Positions 23,526-32,318 of a stretch of 64,000 nt of DNA are shown piece by piece; position 1 is the stretch's first letter, and each line of letters starts with the position of its first letter. This DNA comes from Ulvibacterium marinum. GTDB lineage: Bacteria > Bacteroidota > Bacteroidia > Flavobacteriales > Flavobacteriaceae. Position numbers and translations under genes: made by a program. Under the pieces are notes generated by a model that was not told where the DNA came from, did no database searches, and worked only from the letters and a program-made list of their open reading frames with translations. The stretch lies in assembly GCF_003626755.1 (NCBI RefSeq), contig NZ_RBCJ01000003.1:1121859-1185858 (forward strand). The letters run 5' to 3'.

Positions 23526-24745
23526 TTCAATAGCACATTCTTTCTTTTAATCATTCCCGCTGCTTCAAGGGTCAGTGTGTAGGAGCCATTTGGATAAAAA
23601 TCCTTGGATAGGGTGAATTGAGCTTTCCCTAGTCTCGAGGTCGCTCTTTTGGTATCGAATAACACCTTGTTTTCATCCTCTATTTTTAGTGTAATCGGCA
23701 TCCCATCCGGTATCCATTGCCCCATAAAACTTTGCATTTCTTTGATGTTGAGCGTTCTCCCATTTTCGGAAAGGGAAAGCTTAAAATCCTTAAGGGCGGC
23801 TTCGAAATCCAGGGTAATTGTATTGCTTTTAGCGGCTCCGGTGATATAGGCCGTGATGTTCCAGGTTTCCGCTTCGGTAGGATGTAACAAACGTGCCTCT
23901 GCCACTCCGTTGATCGTAGTTCCTGTGGTTTGGAGTAGCATACCCTTGGTATTGGCAACCGAAAAGGAAACCAATGTACCATCGCTTACGATATTCCCAA
24001 ATTCATCTTGTATGGCGTCGGTGGAAAAAGTGATGATCTGATTTCCATCGGCATACGGATGGGTTCGCTCATATGCTATCTGAAAATCTATAGGATTGGC
24101 AGGGTGAACTTGGGTAGTAAGCTCCTTGCTGTGGCTGTCATTGCAGGATGCAGTGACCAAAATGCGTCCGGATTTTTCGGTACTATGTATGTTTTTCCAA
24201 CCCATTAGGTTCTTTAAGCGAACGGAGGTTTGTTGCACGGTATCCTCAAGTTGATGGCTATAGCGGATTTCCGTGCTATCGGACAAGGGATTGTCATAGA
24301 TGTCGGTAGGGGAGGTAACAAACATGGAAAAATCGGTTTTTCCCGCAATAATGCTTTGAGGCCCCAAATAGGATTCCATAAGGGTTCCCTTTTGGGGATT
24401 GGGGAGGATGGAAATTTCTCCCTTATCATAGATGCCCTCATTGTGCACCAATGCCCAATGACAGATTCCCGCCTTTTGACGGAACGCCTTCGGGAACCGG
24501 AACGTCAATTCGGTATCTTTTAATTTAGGTTTAAGAACTACACTTCCCAAGGCATTGGAAACCACCAAATGGGTATGTTCCGTTGTATTTCCCTTAAATT
24601 GAACTTCGATGCTATCCCCGGCGGAAAACACACTTTTTAACGGTATCCGTTCATAAGAAACGGGATGGTGGGTGTTTTCGGTATCCGCTTCCCTACAACC
24701 GAGCAAGAGCACTAAAAAGACAAGTATGTACAAGGTACGTTTCAA
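23522..24745 (-). CDS. lipoprotein with Ig-like domains
   Basis: 407 residues. Lipoprotein signal with lipobox LLGC (C17). The mature part is all-beta; the segment around residues 225-320 (FSTDAIQDEFGNIVSDGTLVSFSV, ATTINGVAEARLL-like phrase, WNITAYITG) fits a Big_1/invasin-type Ig-like domain, and other parts look like MG2-type beta sandwiches. It starts 1 base after the large membrane protein gene stop and overlaps the glycosidase gene. A structural or chain-guiding role in the periplasm is a guess from context. Confidence 0.72.
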   Translation of the reverse strand: MKRTLYILVFLVLLLGCREADTENTHHPVSYERIPLKSVFSAGDSIEVQFKGNTTEHTHLVVSNALGSVVLKPKLKDTELTFRFPKAFRQKAGICHWALVHNEGIYDKGEISILPNPQKGTLMESYLGPQSIIAGKTDFSMFVTSPTDIYDNPLSDSTEIRYSHQLEDTVQQTSVRLKNLMGWKNIHSTEKSGRILVTASCNDSHSKELTTQVHPANPIDFQIAYERTHPYADGNQIITFSTDAIQDEFGNIVSDGTLVSFSVANTKGMLLQTTGTTINGVAEARLLHPTEAETWNITAYITGAAKSNTITLDFEAALKDFKLSLSENGRTLNIKEMQSFMGQWIPDGMPITLKIEDENKVLFDTKRATSRLGKAQFTLSKDFYPNGSYTLTLEAAGMIKRKNVLLK

Positions 24746-24746
24746 A

Positions 24747-27700
24747 TTATCTGGGATTTCCGATATAACCGTTCATATCAATTTTTAAAAACTCAAAGCC
24801 ATCACCTGCATAGGGCTGTAATTGATCCTGGGCATGGGAAAGGAATCTATTGGGAAAAACCTTCTCTGAAATGGATGCATTCGGTAATCCGTTTACGAAA
24901 CAAAGGTCCAAACTACTATTGATAATGGTTAGATCGGTCAACTTCAATGGAGAATAGTTGAACATTTGTTTACGCTGTATGCGCACCCCTTCTTCCAAAA
25001 AGTGATGGTCTACCCATAGCAATTCCTTGTCCTTGGAGTAGTACGAAAACAAAAGTTGGGGTACGGTTACTTCCTGTATTCCGGAATTGAACAGTGCTCC
25101 GCTAACGCCACTCTCCGTAAGCTCCAAATGCTGCAGGCCTATTTGTTTGTACAGATCGGTTACGGCAACATTTCCGGCACATTGTACATTGAATTTGGTA
25201 GGCTGTTCCGCCAAGGCTACCGGAGTAAATTCATCTGGGTCAAAAGTAGGGGGGAGGTTATCTTTGGTAGAAGACCAGGCGATACCTTCAAAATCGATTC
25301 GAAACGGTGTAGTTTCCTTGGGCATCAACTTATGCTTCATATGATACTTGGCGTTGTAGTTGGCCAATTCGGTGTCCTCATCATTGTACAAGGTGGCCTT
25401 AATGACCACATCTGCGGGAATATTATCTACATTCTGTAGTTCGCCCACAATACTATAACTCCCCTGAAACTTTACCAGTTTGGCTTGAAGCACCTCCAGA
25501 ACAGGCTGCTTCAGTACGTCCTCATGATGTGTTTGTTGGGTGGTTATACGGCGTCTACCCTGATTGAAAAAGGCGGTTCCGTTTGAAGACAACAACTGGT
25601 CCGGCGGTAGGTCATTATCAAATGTGCTCGGGACGATATACCATTTGCTTTCCTTTTTCACAAAAGTATGGTAAAAACGCTTCTTCACCTTTTCCAAGGG
25701 AGTAATCCATTGGGTATATACTTCGGCCCTCGCACTAGTTGGGGTTTCATCCAAAAGTTCAACGCCAATGGAGTCCAACTTTGCATACGAACTAAGGATG
25801 CCATCGGTAACGGAGACTTCCAGCATGTATTGTGACAAGCTCACAGGGTTGTCCGGGTTCAAGTAGGAATGGGCCCTTTTAAACTCTTTAAAGTCCAGGG
25901 CGTCATAGTAGGCCGTTACTACATTTTTGGGTGTTATTTGCGAGGCATTATCGAGATAAAAATGATAACCTCCATAACTGAGCATACCTATTAAAAGAAG
26001 AGCCCAAACGTGATTTACCCTGACCATTGGTTTCGAAAATCCTTTATACGGAATGGCATAGTTTAGAAATTCTCCTTGCGGCAAGGGTTTGGATTTTAAC
26101 ATACGGTACCCTACCCATTGTATGTTGATCATGAAAGCCAATATCACGGTAAGAAGCGGAAGGATGCCCCACATAATTTTTAGATAGGTAGGAACGTCTT
26201 CTTTGGGCAATAGGGATGGTAGGGGAGGAACATTCAATTTCTCCCATACCATAATGCCATTTTCCAATTGTTGAAGCCGCTGCCAACCACAGAAATATAA
26301 AATGGGGTCATAGAACTTGTCGTTGGAAAATATGTACTTCAAGTTGTATTTCTCGGGAACGGTCAAAAACTGTTGTAGAGAACCGATGCCCTCTACGCCC
26401 CTAAACTTTGAATTCTCCAAGCGTTCTATGGCCCGGGTGGTCAATTCGGGAAGCCTACGGGCCGAGTGATAGTTGCCATCTACTGTCATAGCGTTGGTCT
26501 GTGCGGACAGCCAGGCCATTTGATCCCCGAATCCCAAAGGCAGATATCGCCATTGGTCGTGTTGATCCTGGTTTAGAAAATTGACAATGGGCAACATCTT
26601 AATTTTTTGAGGCTGCGAAGGCCTGAAATAGTTGAGACTCATGGTAAAAATGACCATGAGCAAAATTCCCGTGGCGATGCTTCCTCCAAGAATTCGATGA
26701 TATACCGCACCAAACCGTTTTTGTAAATAGGCTCTTAAATCCCCTTCCACTAGACGATAGGCAAATTCACCAAAAATAGGCAGTGCCATTATAGTGGCCC
26801 AAAGTGTAAAACGGTCCAAGGTCAAGATGTTGAAGGCCGTCTCGCCGAGCACAATTCTCGGAATAGGGGTGGTGCCACCGGTACCTAAAAGCGTAAGTGC
26901 GGTGAAGGATAACCCAAAAAATAAATAGCGCTTGCTAAAATATCGGTATAGGATATAGGGTAGTACAAAGAGCAAAATACCCCATGGTACCAAAAAGAAG
27001 ACCAAACCTGATGAGGTTACCTCCAAAAAATTATCTCGGGAACCATGAGGAATCGGTACTTGTGTAATGGGATTTTCCTTGGAATTGATCCAATACGGTA
27101 AGATGCAGACTACAATGAGAACTAGGGAAGAGAAACCAAAGCCCATAATTCTCCAAATCAGTTTTTTAAACTGTGCGAAGAATACTTTAATCGTTATGGC
27201 CTTTGTATGGGATACCTGGTCCTTGGTAGCATCCATGAGGACCATACCGATCAATGGAAAAATGAAGAATACCATTCCAAAAATTGGCGTTACATGGTGG
27301 GAGGTAACGGTAACGGCTATCAAGGAAAGGCTGGTGGCCAAATATCGATATTTCCCCGTCTTTATCCAGAGATAGATTTCAGGTAGGGCGTGAAGCAATA
27401 TGGACAGTCCAATGATGCTTGGTAATTGTCCGAATATATGTAGGGTTTCTATAAAGGTGGACGAAAACACAGCCAAAAGTGCCGTATAGCCCGCGACTCT
27501 TCGATCTCCGGTTATCAAAAGTCCAAATCGATAAGCCCCTGTAATAAATAGTAATACGCCTAACAGAGCTATGGCGAACATCCCAAATTTTAAGCCGCCG
27601 ATATAGGATAGAATCGCAATGGACTGATGCACCAAAGGGGGGTAAGCCTGCACTGTAAAACCAGTGTACCACCGATAATCCCAAGGTTCGAACCAATTTT

Positions 27701-27833
27701 GGGCATAGTGATCGGCAAAGAACAAATGGATCAATGCATCGTAGGTGGTCTCCAACGTAAAAAATATACTGGAACCATGGAAGGCCACGCCAATAAAAAG
27801 GGCCAAAATAAGCAAGATATTCGTTCGTTGCAC
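24747..27833 (-). CDS. large multispanning membrane protein, GT-C/PTPS-related
   Basis: 1028 residues from a GTG start. Residues about 5-420 hold some ten to twelve membrane segments with an early acidic loop (TTYDALIHLFFADHYAQNWF, residue 29 onward), as in GT-C glycosyltransferases and the 6-pyruvoyl-tetrahydropterin-synthase-related membrane family (PF10131). Two more membrane segments follow near 560 and 615, then a soluble C-terminal region of about 400 residues including an NTF2-like part (VVTAYYDALDFKEFKRAHSYL). It is first in an operon with an Ig-like lipoprotein and a membrane glycosidase, so it is a candidate polymerase or lipid-linked-sugar transferase; the exact reaction is not known. 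Confidence 0.72.
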   Translation of the reverse strand: MQRTNILLILALFIGVAFHGSSIFFTLETTYDALIHLFFADHYAQNWFEPWDYRWYTGFTVQAYPPLVHQSIAILSYIGGLKFGMFAIALLGVLLFITGAYRFGLLITGDRRVAGYTALLAVFSSTFIETLHIFGQLPSIIGLSILLHALPEIYLWIKTGKYRYLATSLSLIAVTVTSHHVTPIFGMVFFIFPLIGMVLMDATKDQVSHTKAITIKVFFAQFKKLIWRIMGFGFSSLVLIVVCILPYWINSKENPITQVPIPHGSRDNFLEVTSSGLVFFLVPWGILLFVLPYILYRYFSKRYLFFGLSFTALTLLGTGGTTPIPRIVLGETAFNILTLDRFTLWATIMALPIFGEFAYRLVEGDLRAYLQKRFGAVYHRILGGSIATGILLMVIFTMSLNYFRPSQPQKIKMLPIVNFLNQDQHDQWRYLPLGFGDQMAWLSAQTNAMTVDGNYHSARRLPELTTRAIERLENSKFRGVEGIGSLQQFLTVPEKYNLKYIFSNDKFYDPILYFCGWQRLQQLENGIMVWEKLNVPPLPSLLPKEDVPTYLKIMWGILPLLTVILAFMINIQWVGYRMLKSKPLPQGEFLNYAIPYKGFSKPMVRVNHVWALLLIGMLSYGGYHFYLDNASQITPKNVVTAYYDALDFKEFKRAHSYLNPDNPVSLSQYMLEVSVTDGILSSYAKLDSIGVELLDETPTSARAEVYTQWITPLEKVKKRFYHTFVKKESKWYIVPSTFDNDLPPDQLLSSNGTAFFNQGRRRITTQQTHHEDVLKQPVLEVLQAKLVKFQGSYSIVGELQNVDNIPADVVIKATLYNDEDTELANYNAKYHMKHKLMPKETTPFRIDFEGIAWSSTKDNLPPTFDPDEFTPVALAEQPTKFNVQCAGNVAVTDLYKQIGLQHLELTESGVSGALFNSGIQEVTVPQLLFSYYSKDKELLWVDHHFLEEGVRIQRKQMFNYSPLKLTDLTIINSSLDLCFVNGLPNASISEKVFPNRFLSHAQDQLQPYAGDGFEFLKIDMNGYIGNPR

Positions 27834-27918
27834 AGTTATGGTCTGTAAGAAAATATAACATTATAAAAGTAGATATATTGTGGATTAACTACGTAATCAC
27901 CTATCGGACAATAGCATC

Positions 27919-27987
27919 CACTCGTCTATGGAAAACTGCGATCCGTCTTTCGTAGGTTCTAAAAGACATCAGATGCCGGTACATTTG
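27919..27987 (+). promoter_or_regulatory. LytTR-type repeat promoter module P6 (receiver-GT2 gene)
   Basis: CACTCGTCTATG (27919-27930) and GATCCGTCTTTC (27940-27951), 21 bp apart, then 28 nt and a perfect -7 box TACATTTG (27980-27987). The start codon at 28039 is 51 nt after the box, with leader TTTAAAATCTTAACCT. The divergent minus-strand operon starts at 27833, so the module lies in a shared 205-nt region, but its orientation points at the fusion gene. Confidence 0.72.
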
Positions 27988-28038
27988 ACCTATAATTATT
28001 AAAAATTGTAACCGAATTTTTATTTAAAATCTTAACCT

Positions 28039-29184
28039 ATGAAAATCTTAGCAATAGACGACCAGCAACTTATTCTACTTTCTGTAGAAAAACGATTAAC
28101 GGAATTGGGATATCAAGTAGAAATCGCGAATAGCGGTCAAACCGGCATCGACCTTTACGAATCGTTTCAACCGGATTTGGTATTGGTGGATATCAATATG
28201 CCCGATATGTCCGGCCTACAGGTGGTAAAACATATTCGCTTTATCAAGGACTCAAAAACGCCCATTTTGGTTATGTCCGGAAACACGGACGAGAGTGTAA
28301 TCATGGATGGCTTTACCTTGGGCATTGACGATTATATGAAAAAGCCAGTAAGCCTGGATGAAATGGCGGCCAGGATCAAACGTATTATAGGTTTGCCCAA
28401 ATCTTCCGGGACCGTAATAAACGAGTACGGCGATACCCGTATGCTACAAAAGAACTGTATTGGAGTGGTTATTCCCTGCTACAATGAGGAAGAACGACTT
28501 TTAAGTTCTGAATTCAAGGCGTTCGCCCATAAAAATTTAGGCTATCATTTGTGTTTTGTAAATGACGGTAGTACGGATAATACCTTGACCGTTCTGGAGG
28601 AATTAAAGGAAGCCAACCCAACCAACATAAGTGTATACAATTGTGAGAAAAATGGAGGCAAGGCCGAAGCGGTTAGGCAGGGTATGCTACATTTGATCAA
28701 AGACCAACAATTTGATTATGTCGGTTTTCTGGATGCAGACCTATCCACGGATTTTAGGGATTTCGATGATTTGGTAAAGACCATTGAAAACTCGGACTTC
28801 AAGATTGTTAGTGGTTCCCGAATTAGTAGAATGGGGGCGGATATTACTAAGGAATCTGCACGAAAAATAATCAGCAAAACCATAAACCTTATCATCCAGA
28901 CGATTTTAGGAATGCCTTTTAAGGACACACAATGTGGAGCCAAAATCATGGATAGGGAAATAGCCGCAACCGTTTTTCGAAAAAAGTTCATTACGAAATG
29001 GTTGTTCGATGTGGAAATCTTTATGCGTATGCGCAAATTCTACGGCAAGGACGAAGCAAAGCGATTAATTTGTGAACAACCCTTAAAAAGATGGATACAT
29101 GCTGATGGTTCCAAACTATCCATGAAGGATTCCATTAAAATTGTGGGACAATTGGGTCAGATAGCATTACATTACAATCGATAA
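28039..29184 (+). CDS. receiver-domain / GT2 glycosyltransferase fusion
   Basis: 381 residues with two domains. Residues 1-118 are a complete CheY-like receiver: D7/D8, phospho-acceptor D51 in LVDINMPDMSG, S80, and K102 before P103. Residues about 140-381 are a GT2 (DPM1/DolP-mannose-synthase-like) GT-A domain: VIPCYNEEER (145-153), FVNDGSTDNT with D176, the metal-binding DAD at 232-234, and TQCGAKIMDRE. No membrane segment. The simplest reading is that phosphorylation of the receiver tunes sugar transfer directly. Promoter module P6 ties its expression to the same regulon. I know of no characterised protein of this arrangement, though database homologues may exist. Confidence 0.9.
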   Translation: MKILAIDDQQLILLSVEKRLTELGYQVEIANSGQTGIDLYESFQPDLVLVDINMPDMSGLQVVKHIRFIKDSKTPILVMSGNTDESVIMDGFTLGIDDYMKKPVSLDEMAARIKRIIGLPKSSGTVINEYGDTRMLQKNCIGVVIPCYNEEERLLSSEFKAFAHKNLGYHLCFVNDGSTDNTLTVLEELKEANPTNISVYNCEKNGGKAEAVRQGMLHLIKDQQFDYVGFLDADLSTDFRDFDDLVKTIENSDFKIVSGSRISRMGADITKESARKIISKTINLIIQTILGMPFKDTQCGAKIMDREIAATVFRKKFITKWLFDVEIFMRMRKFYGKDEAKRLICEQPLKRWIHADGSKLSMKDSIKIVGQLGQIALHYNR

Positions 29185-29203
29185 ATCTAAGATCCTTCCA
29201 TTC

Positions 29204-29237
29204 AAAAGGTCAAAAGCTTTAGGTTTTTGGCCTTTTT
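29204..29237 (+). terminator. probable terminator of the receiver-GT2 gene
   Basis: AAAAGGTCAAAA (29204-29215) pairs with TTTTTGGCCTTTT (29224-29236), one G-T wobble, T-rich right arm. Confidence 0.72.
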
Positions 29238-29244
29238 ACGTGTA

Positions 29245-29303
29245 TTATCTCCGAATTCTTTGGAACATTTCTACGTAATGATCCGAGGGTTTAAAAATTC
29301 TGG
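29245..29303 (-). pseudogene. relic of the 3' end of an enolase-superfamily gene
   Basis: 29247-29300 matches 34048-34101, the 3' end of the enolase-superfamily gene, in 50 of 54 bases. On the minus strand it encodes IFKPSDHYVEMFQRIRR and a stop, the same last 17 residues as the intact gene, but with synonymous differences (TAC for TAT, GTA for GTC, ATT for ATA, stop TAA for TAG). Upstream of that the similarity ends and the frame meets a stop. It is therefore the leftover end of a diverged homologous gene, not a fresh copy. The exporter genes lie exactly between relic and intact gene. Confidence 0.85.
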
Positions 29304-29432
29304 TGTTTCCTATCGTTGATACGCGCTTACGTCTTTGAAGGCTCAAGATTTTTTTATTACCGATTGTTGGTTTTATATGAAAACTTTGCTTGGCCTAAAA
29401 AGTAAGAAATCATCTTTATTTTAAGATATATC

Positions 29433-30911
29433 CTAGTCAAATATTATATCGGCAATACTGATTTTTTCGTCCACCCTAAAATCATAAAGGGTTAATCTTC
29501 TCAAGGTATAATAGTCCATCCAGAACTTTTCCAATGAATTGAGGTAATCCACTATGGCCTTATCCATTTCTTGCTGGGCAATGTTTAAATCGGTAATTGT
29601 AATTTTACCAAGTACGTATCTCTTTTTGGTAATATCATATCGCTTTAGTGCTACTTCCTTGGCCTTTTCCGCGGTGGCCAAAAAATTCCTTTGGTTGGAC
29701 CAATTTAAGGTGTGAAGGTATATTTCCTGCTCAAAAGCTTGTTTGTCCTGTTCAATATCATTTTCTATAAGACTTAAATCGGCCTCGGCCATTTTTCGCC
29801 TGGATTTAGTAACGCCCCAATCAAAAATTGGGACACCCACGGTCAGCGAAACATTCTGTTGTTGGTCATAATCTTGAAAAAGATCGTCGTAATCTTCGGC
29901 ACGTCTGTTTAAACCAAAATTTGCACGCACGTCAATTTCCAAACGATTACTCCCTTTAACCTGAGCCAACCGTTGCTCTGCCTCCAATCGCCTACGTCTA
30001 AATTCAATGACCGATTTTCTATTGTTTTCGGCCTCGGACAAAGCCTTGTCCACACTAACCACAAAATCTTCAAGCTTCTCCGGGGTTTCAAGTTCAATAC
30101 TCTCGGTTTCCAATTCTAAAAACCGGGCTAGGTCCTGAGAAGTCTTTTTGAGTAAAACAGTGTTTGTGGTAACATTGTTTTGTGAGATCAAATGGCTCAA
30201 TTCTATTTGTAACAATTCATTTTCGGCTATCTTACCTATTTTGAATCTCCCTTTGGCAATTTGTAATAAAGTGTCTTGATTGGATAGGTTTTTTTTGGCG
30301 ATTTCCAAGCTTACCTGAGCCCTTAAAAGGCCAAAATAACGTTGGCAGGTAGTCAGTGAGATTTCCTCCATATTCTCGATAATACTCCGTTTGGATTCTT
30401 CATATCGGAGAGGTTCAATTTTACGATCCCATTTATAGGGATTATAAAAAAGGGAATTTTGGTAATAATTGATCGAGAAGGGTACGAAGGCATAGTTTGT
30501 ACTTTTTTGATCTCCGAAACGATTCACACGTTCTAATTGACTATTAATAGAAAAATCGCCACCGGTATACGGTACTCTTTGTTGAATTCTCAAACTGGCA
30601 TCGATTCTGGACTGATTTTGCTCCACAAAAATATCCTGACCTTCATCGTTAATAATTCTTCTAATTGAGTTTGAATATTCCGGTACAGTCGCCCGTAAGC
30701 TCAACTGCGGCAAAAAATCGGCGATGTAATTTCTATATCTCCAATACTCGGCCTGATAGGTATTCAAGGCCCTTACATAGTCTGGAGAGTTTTGCTGTGC
30801 CAGTTTAATGGCCTCGGTCAATTTTATTTTTCGTGATTGACTATGGGCGGATATCGTTAAAATCAGAAATAGAAAAAGTAAAACTCTTCTCATTTTGTTT
30901 GTTTTGATCAA
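29433..30911 (-). CDS. TolC-family outer-membrane efflux protein
   Basis: 492 residues. Signal peptide ends at about residue 24 (TISAHSQ). Two OEP repeats follow with long helical stretches (KLTEAIKLAQQNSPDYVRALNTYQ at the start; EKAKEVALKRYDITKKRYVLGKIT in the second repeat) and the barrel-like QSRIDASLRIQQ part. It would form the trimeric outer-membrane channel for the adaptor and permease encoded upstream. The gap to the permease gene is 24 bp. Third gene of a minus-strand operon. Confidence 0.88.
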   Translation of the reverse strand: MIKTNKMRRVLLFLFLILTISAHSQSRKIKLTEAIKLAQQNSPDYVRALNTYQAEYWRYRNYIADFLPQLSLRATVPEYSNSIRRIINDEGQDIFVEQNQSRIDASLRIQQRVPYTGGDFSINSQLERVNRFGDQKSTNYAFVPFSINYYQNSLFYNPYKWDRKIEPLRYEESKRSIIENMEEISLTTCQRYFGLLRAQVSLEIAKKNLSNQDTLLQIAKGRFKIGKIAENELLQIELSHLISQNNVTTNTVLLKKTSQDLARFLELETESIELETPEKLEDFVVSVDKALSEAENNRKSVIEFRRRRLEAEQRLAQVKGSNRLEIDVRANFGLNRRAEDYDDLFQDYDQQQNVSLTVGVPIFDWGVTKSRRKMAEADLSLIENDIEQDKQAFEQEIYLHTLNWSNQRNFLATAEKAKEVALKRYDITKKRYVLGKITITDLNIAQQEMDKAIVDYLNSLEKFWMDYYTLRRLTLYDFRVDEKISIADIIFD

Positions 30912-30935
30912 TAGGTTGGTGTCTGGCTACTCCAT

Positions 30936-32309
30936 TTATTCGTGTCTGATAGCTTCTATCGGGTTTTTGTTCGCCGCAGATTTTGCGGGAAGAACCCCAA
31001 AGGCGAGTCCGATAAAAGTAGCCACTAAAAAGGACAATAAAATAGAACCCATGGATACTATGGTTTGGATATCGGTCGCAAGTTCCAATATGTAAGAAGC
31101 TATAATTCCCAACAAACATCCCATAACACCTCCGCTGAGACTGATCAGTATGGACTCGGATAAAAACTGTAGAATGATATCTTGCTTGGTGGCACCGATA
31201 GCTTTCATTATGCCAATTTCTTTGGTCCTCTCCAAAATGGAGGCCAACATGATATTCATAATGCCAATGCCTCCTATCAAAAGGGATATTCCAGCAATTA
31301 TGCTCAAAACGATATTGAAAATCTGTTTTGTTTTTTGCTGCTGCTTTAACAAATTAATGGGAATCGATATTTCAAAATCAAGCATACCGTTATGTTTTCT
31401 CTTCAACATTCTACTGATTACTTCAGCGGTAGCTTTTAACTCATTGGAATTATTAACTTGTACGATAAGTTTGTCGATTTGATGATAGTTGCCCCTGGCC
31501 TTTCTTTTTTTCGGACCATTGTCATTGCCACCGACAAAGATCATTCCACTACCAAAATCTATGGGTTCATCACTTATGATTTTACGGTCTTTGTAGCGTA
31601 CTAAAAAGGTCTTTATAGGAATATAAATGTCTTGATTTAAATCTCTAATACCCAAGTTTTCCTGAGCGGTTTTTGATATCAGTTTTTCTTCTATGATACC
31701 GATTACCTTTAGCCAAACATCCTTTACTTTTACGTGTTTACCAATGGCACTTTCTCCTGTGAATAGCTTTTTCTCCACTTTTTCGCCAATGATACATACA
31801 GGCAGGGCATTGATACTCTGAACATCCGTGAAATTTTCTCCACGGCCAATATGAACGTTGGATGTGCTAAAAAAGGAATTGGTAACCCCGATGAGCTTAA
31901 CCGGGCTTTGCCTGCCCTTGTTGATCATATAGGTTTCCAAAATAATCTCAGGGCTAACCTCCTTTACCGTAGGAACGGTAGCCTTGATGCTGGCAACATC
32001 CAATAGATCTAATCCCTTGGAAAAACGAATCGTTTCTGCTGCTCCACCTTCTTCCTCTTCTCCAGTTCCACCGTCATCCTCCTCGTCAGGAATAGGTGTA
32101 ACTACAATGTTGTTGACACCTACCAATTCCAATTGAGATAAAATTTCCTGTTCTGCACCTTTTCCAATGGCCAACATGGTGATTACTGCCGCGACTCCAA
32201 AAATTATGCCCAAGGCTGTTAAAAACGTACGTATCTTATTGGCCATTATAACCCGGATGGCCTCGGCAAGATTGGATTTCAGGGTTTCCAGTGGAATTTT
32301 ACTGAACAT
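30936..32309 (-). CDS. MacB/FtsX-type ABC transporter permease
   Basis: 457 residues. One N-terminal membrane segment (IRTFLTALGIIFGVAAVITMLAIG), a large MacB_PCD periplasmic domain (about 50-320) with an acidic insert (EEDDGGTGEEEEGG), then the FtsX domain with three membrane segments and the mechano-coupling block ASILERTKEIGIMKAIGATKQDIILQFL. It has no nucleotide-binding domain, and no ATPase gene is in this operon, so the ATPase must be encoded elsewhere. It lies 9 bp after the HlyD-like gene. Confidence 0.87.
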   Translation of the reverse strand: MFSKIPLETLKSNLAEAIRVIMANKIRTFLTALGIIFGVAAVITMLAIGKGAEQEILSQLELVGVNNIVVTPIPDEEDDGGTGEEEEGGAAETIRFSKGLDLLDVASIKATVPTVKEVSPEIILETYMINKGRQSPVKLIGVTNSFFSTSNVHIGRGENFTDVQSINALPVCIIGEKVEKKLFTGESAIGKHVKVKDVWLKVIGIIEEKLISKTAQENLGIRDLNQDIYIPIKTFLVRYKDRKIISDEPIDFGSGMIFVGGNDNGPKKRKARGNYHQIDKLIVQVNNSNELKATAEVISRMLKRKHNGMLDFEISIPINLLKQQQKTKQIFNIVLSIIAGISLLIGGIGIMNIMLASILERTKEIGIMKAIGATKQDIILQFLSESILISLSGGVMGCLLGIIASYILELATDIQTIVSMGSILLSFLVATFIGLAFGVLPAKSAANKNPIEAIRHE

Positions 32310-32318
32310 GGAAGATAT

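Noticed and set aside
27379-27861. Minus-strand ORF of 160 codons at the 5' end of the large membrane protein gene
   Set aside because: Alternative frame of the true gene; no family resemblance.
27834-27918. Minus-strand copy of the module ahead of the 24747-27833 operon
   Set aside because: A TATATTTT -7 box exists, but the words at the required distances match the consensus in only four to five of 12 positions.
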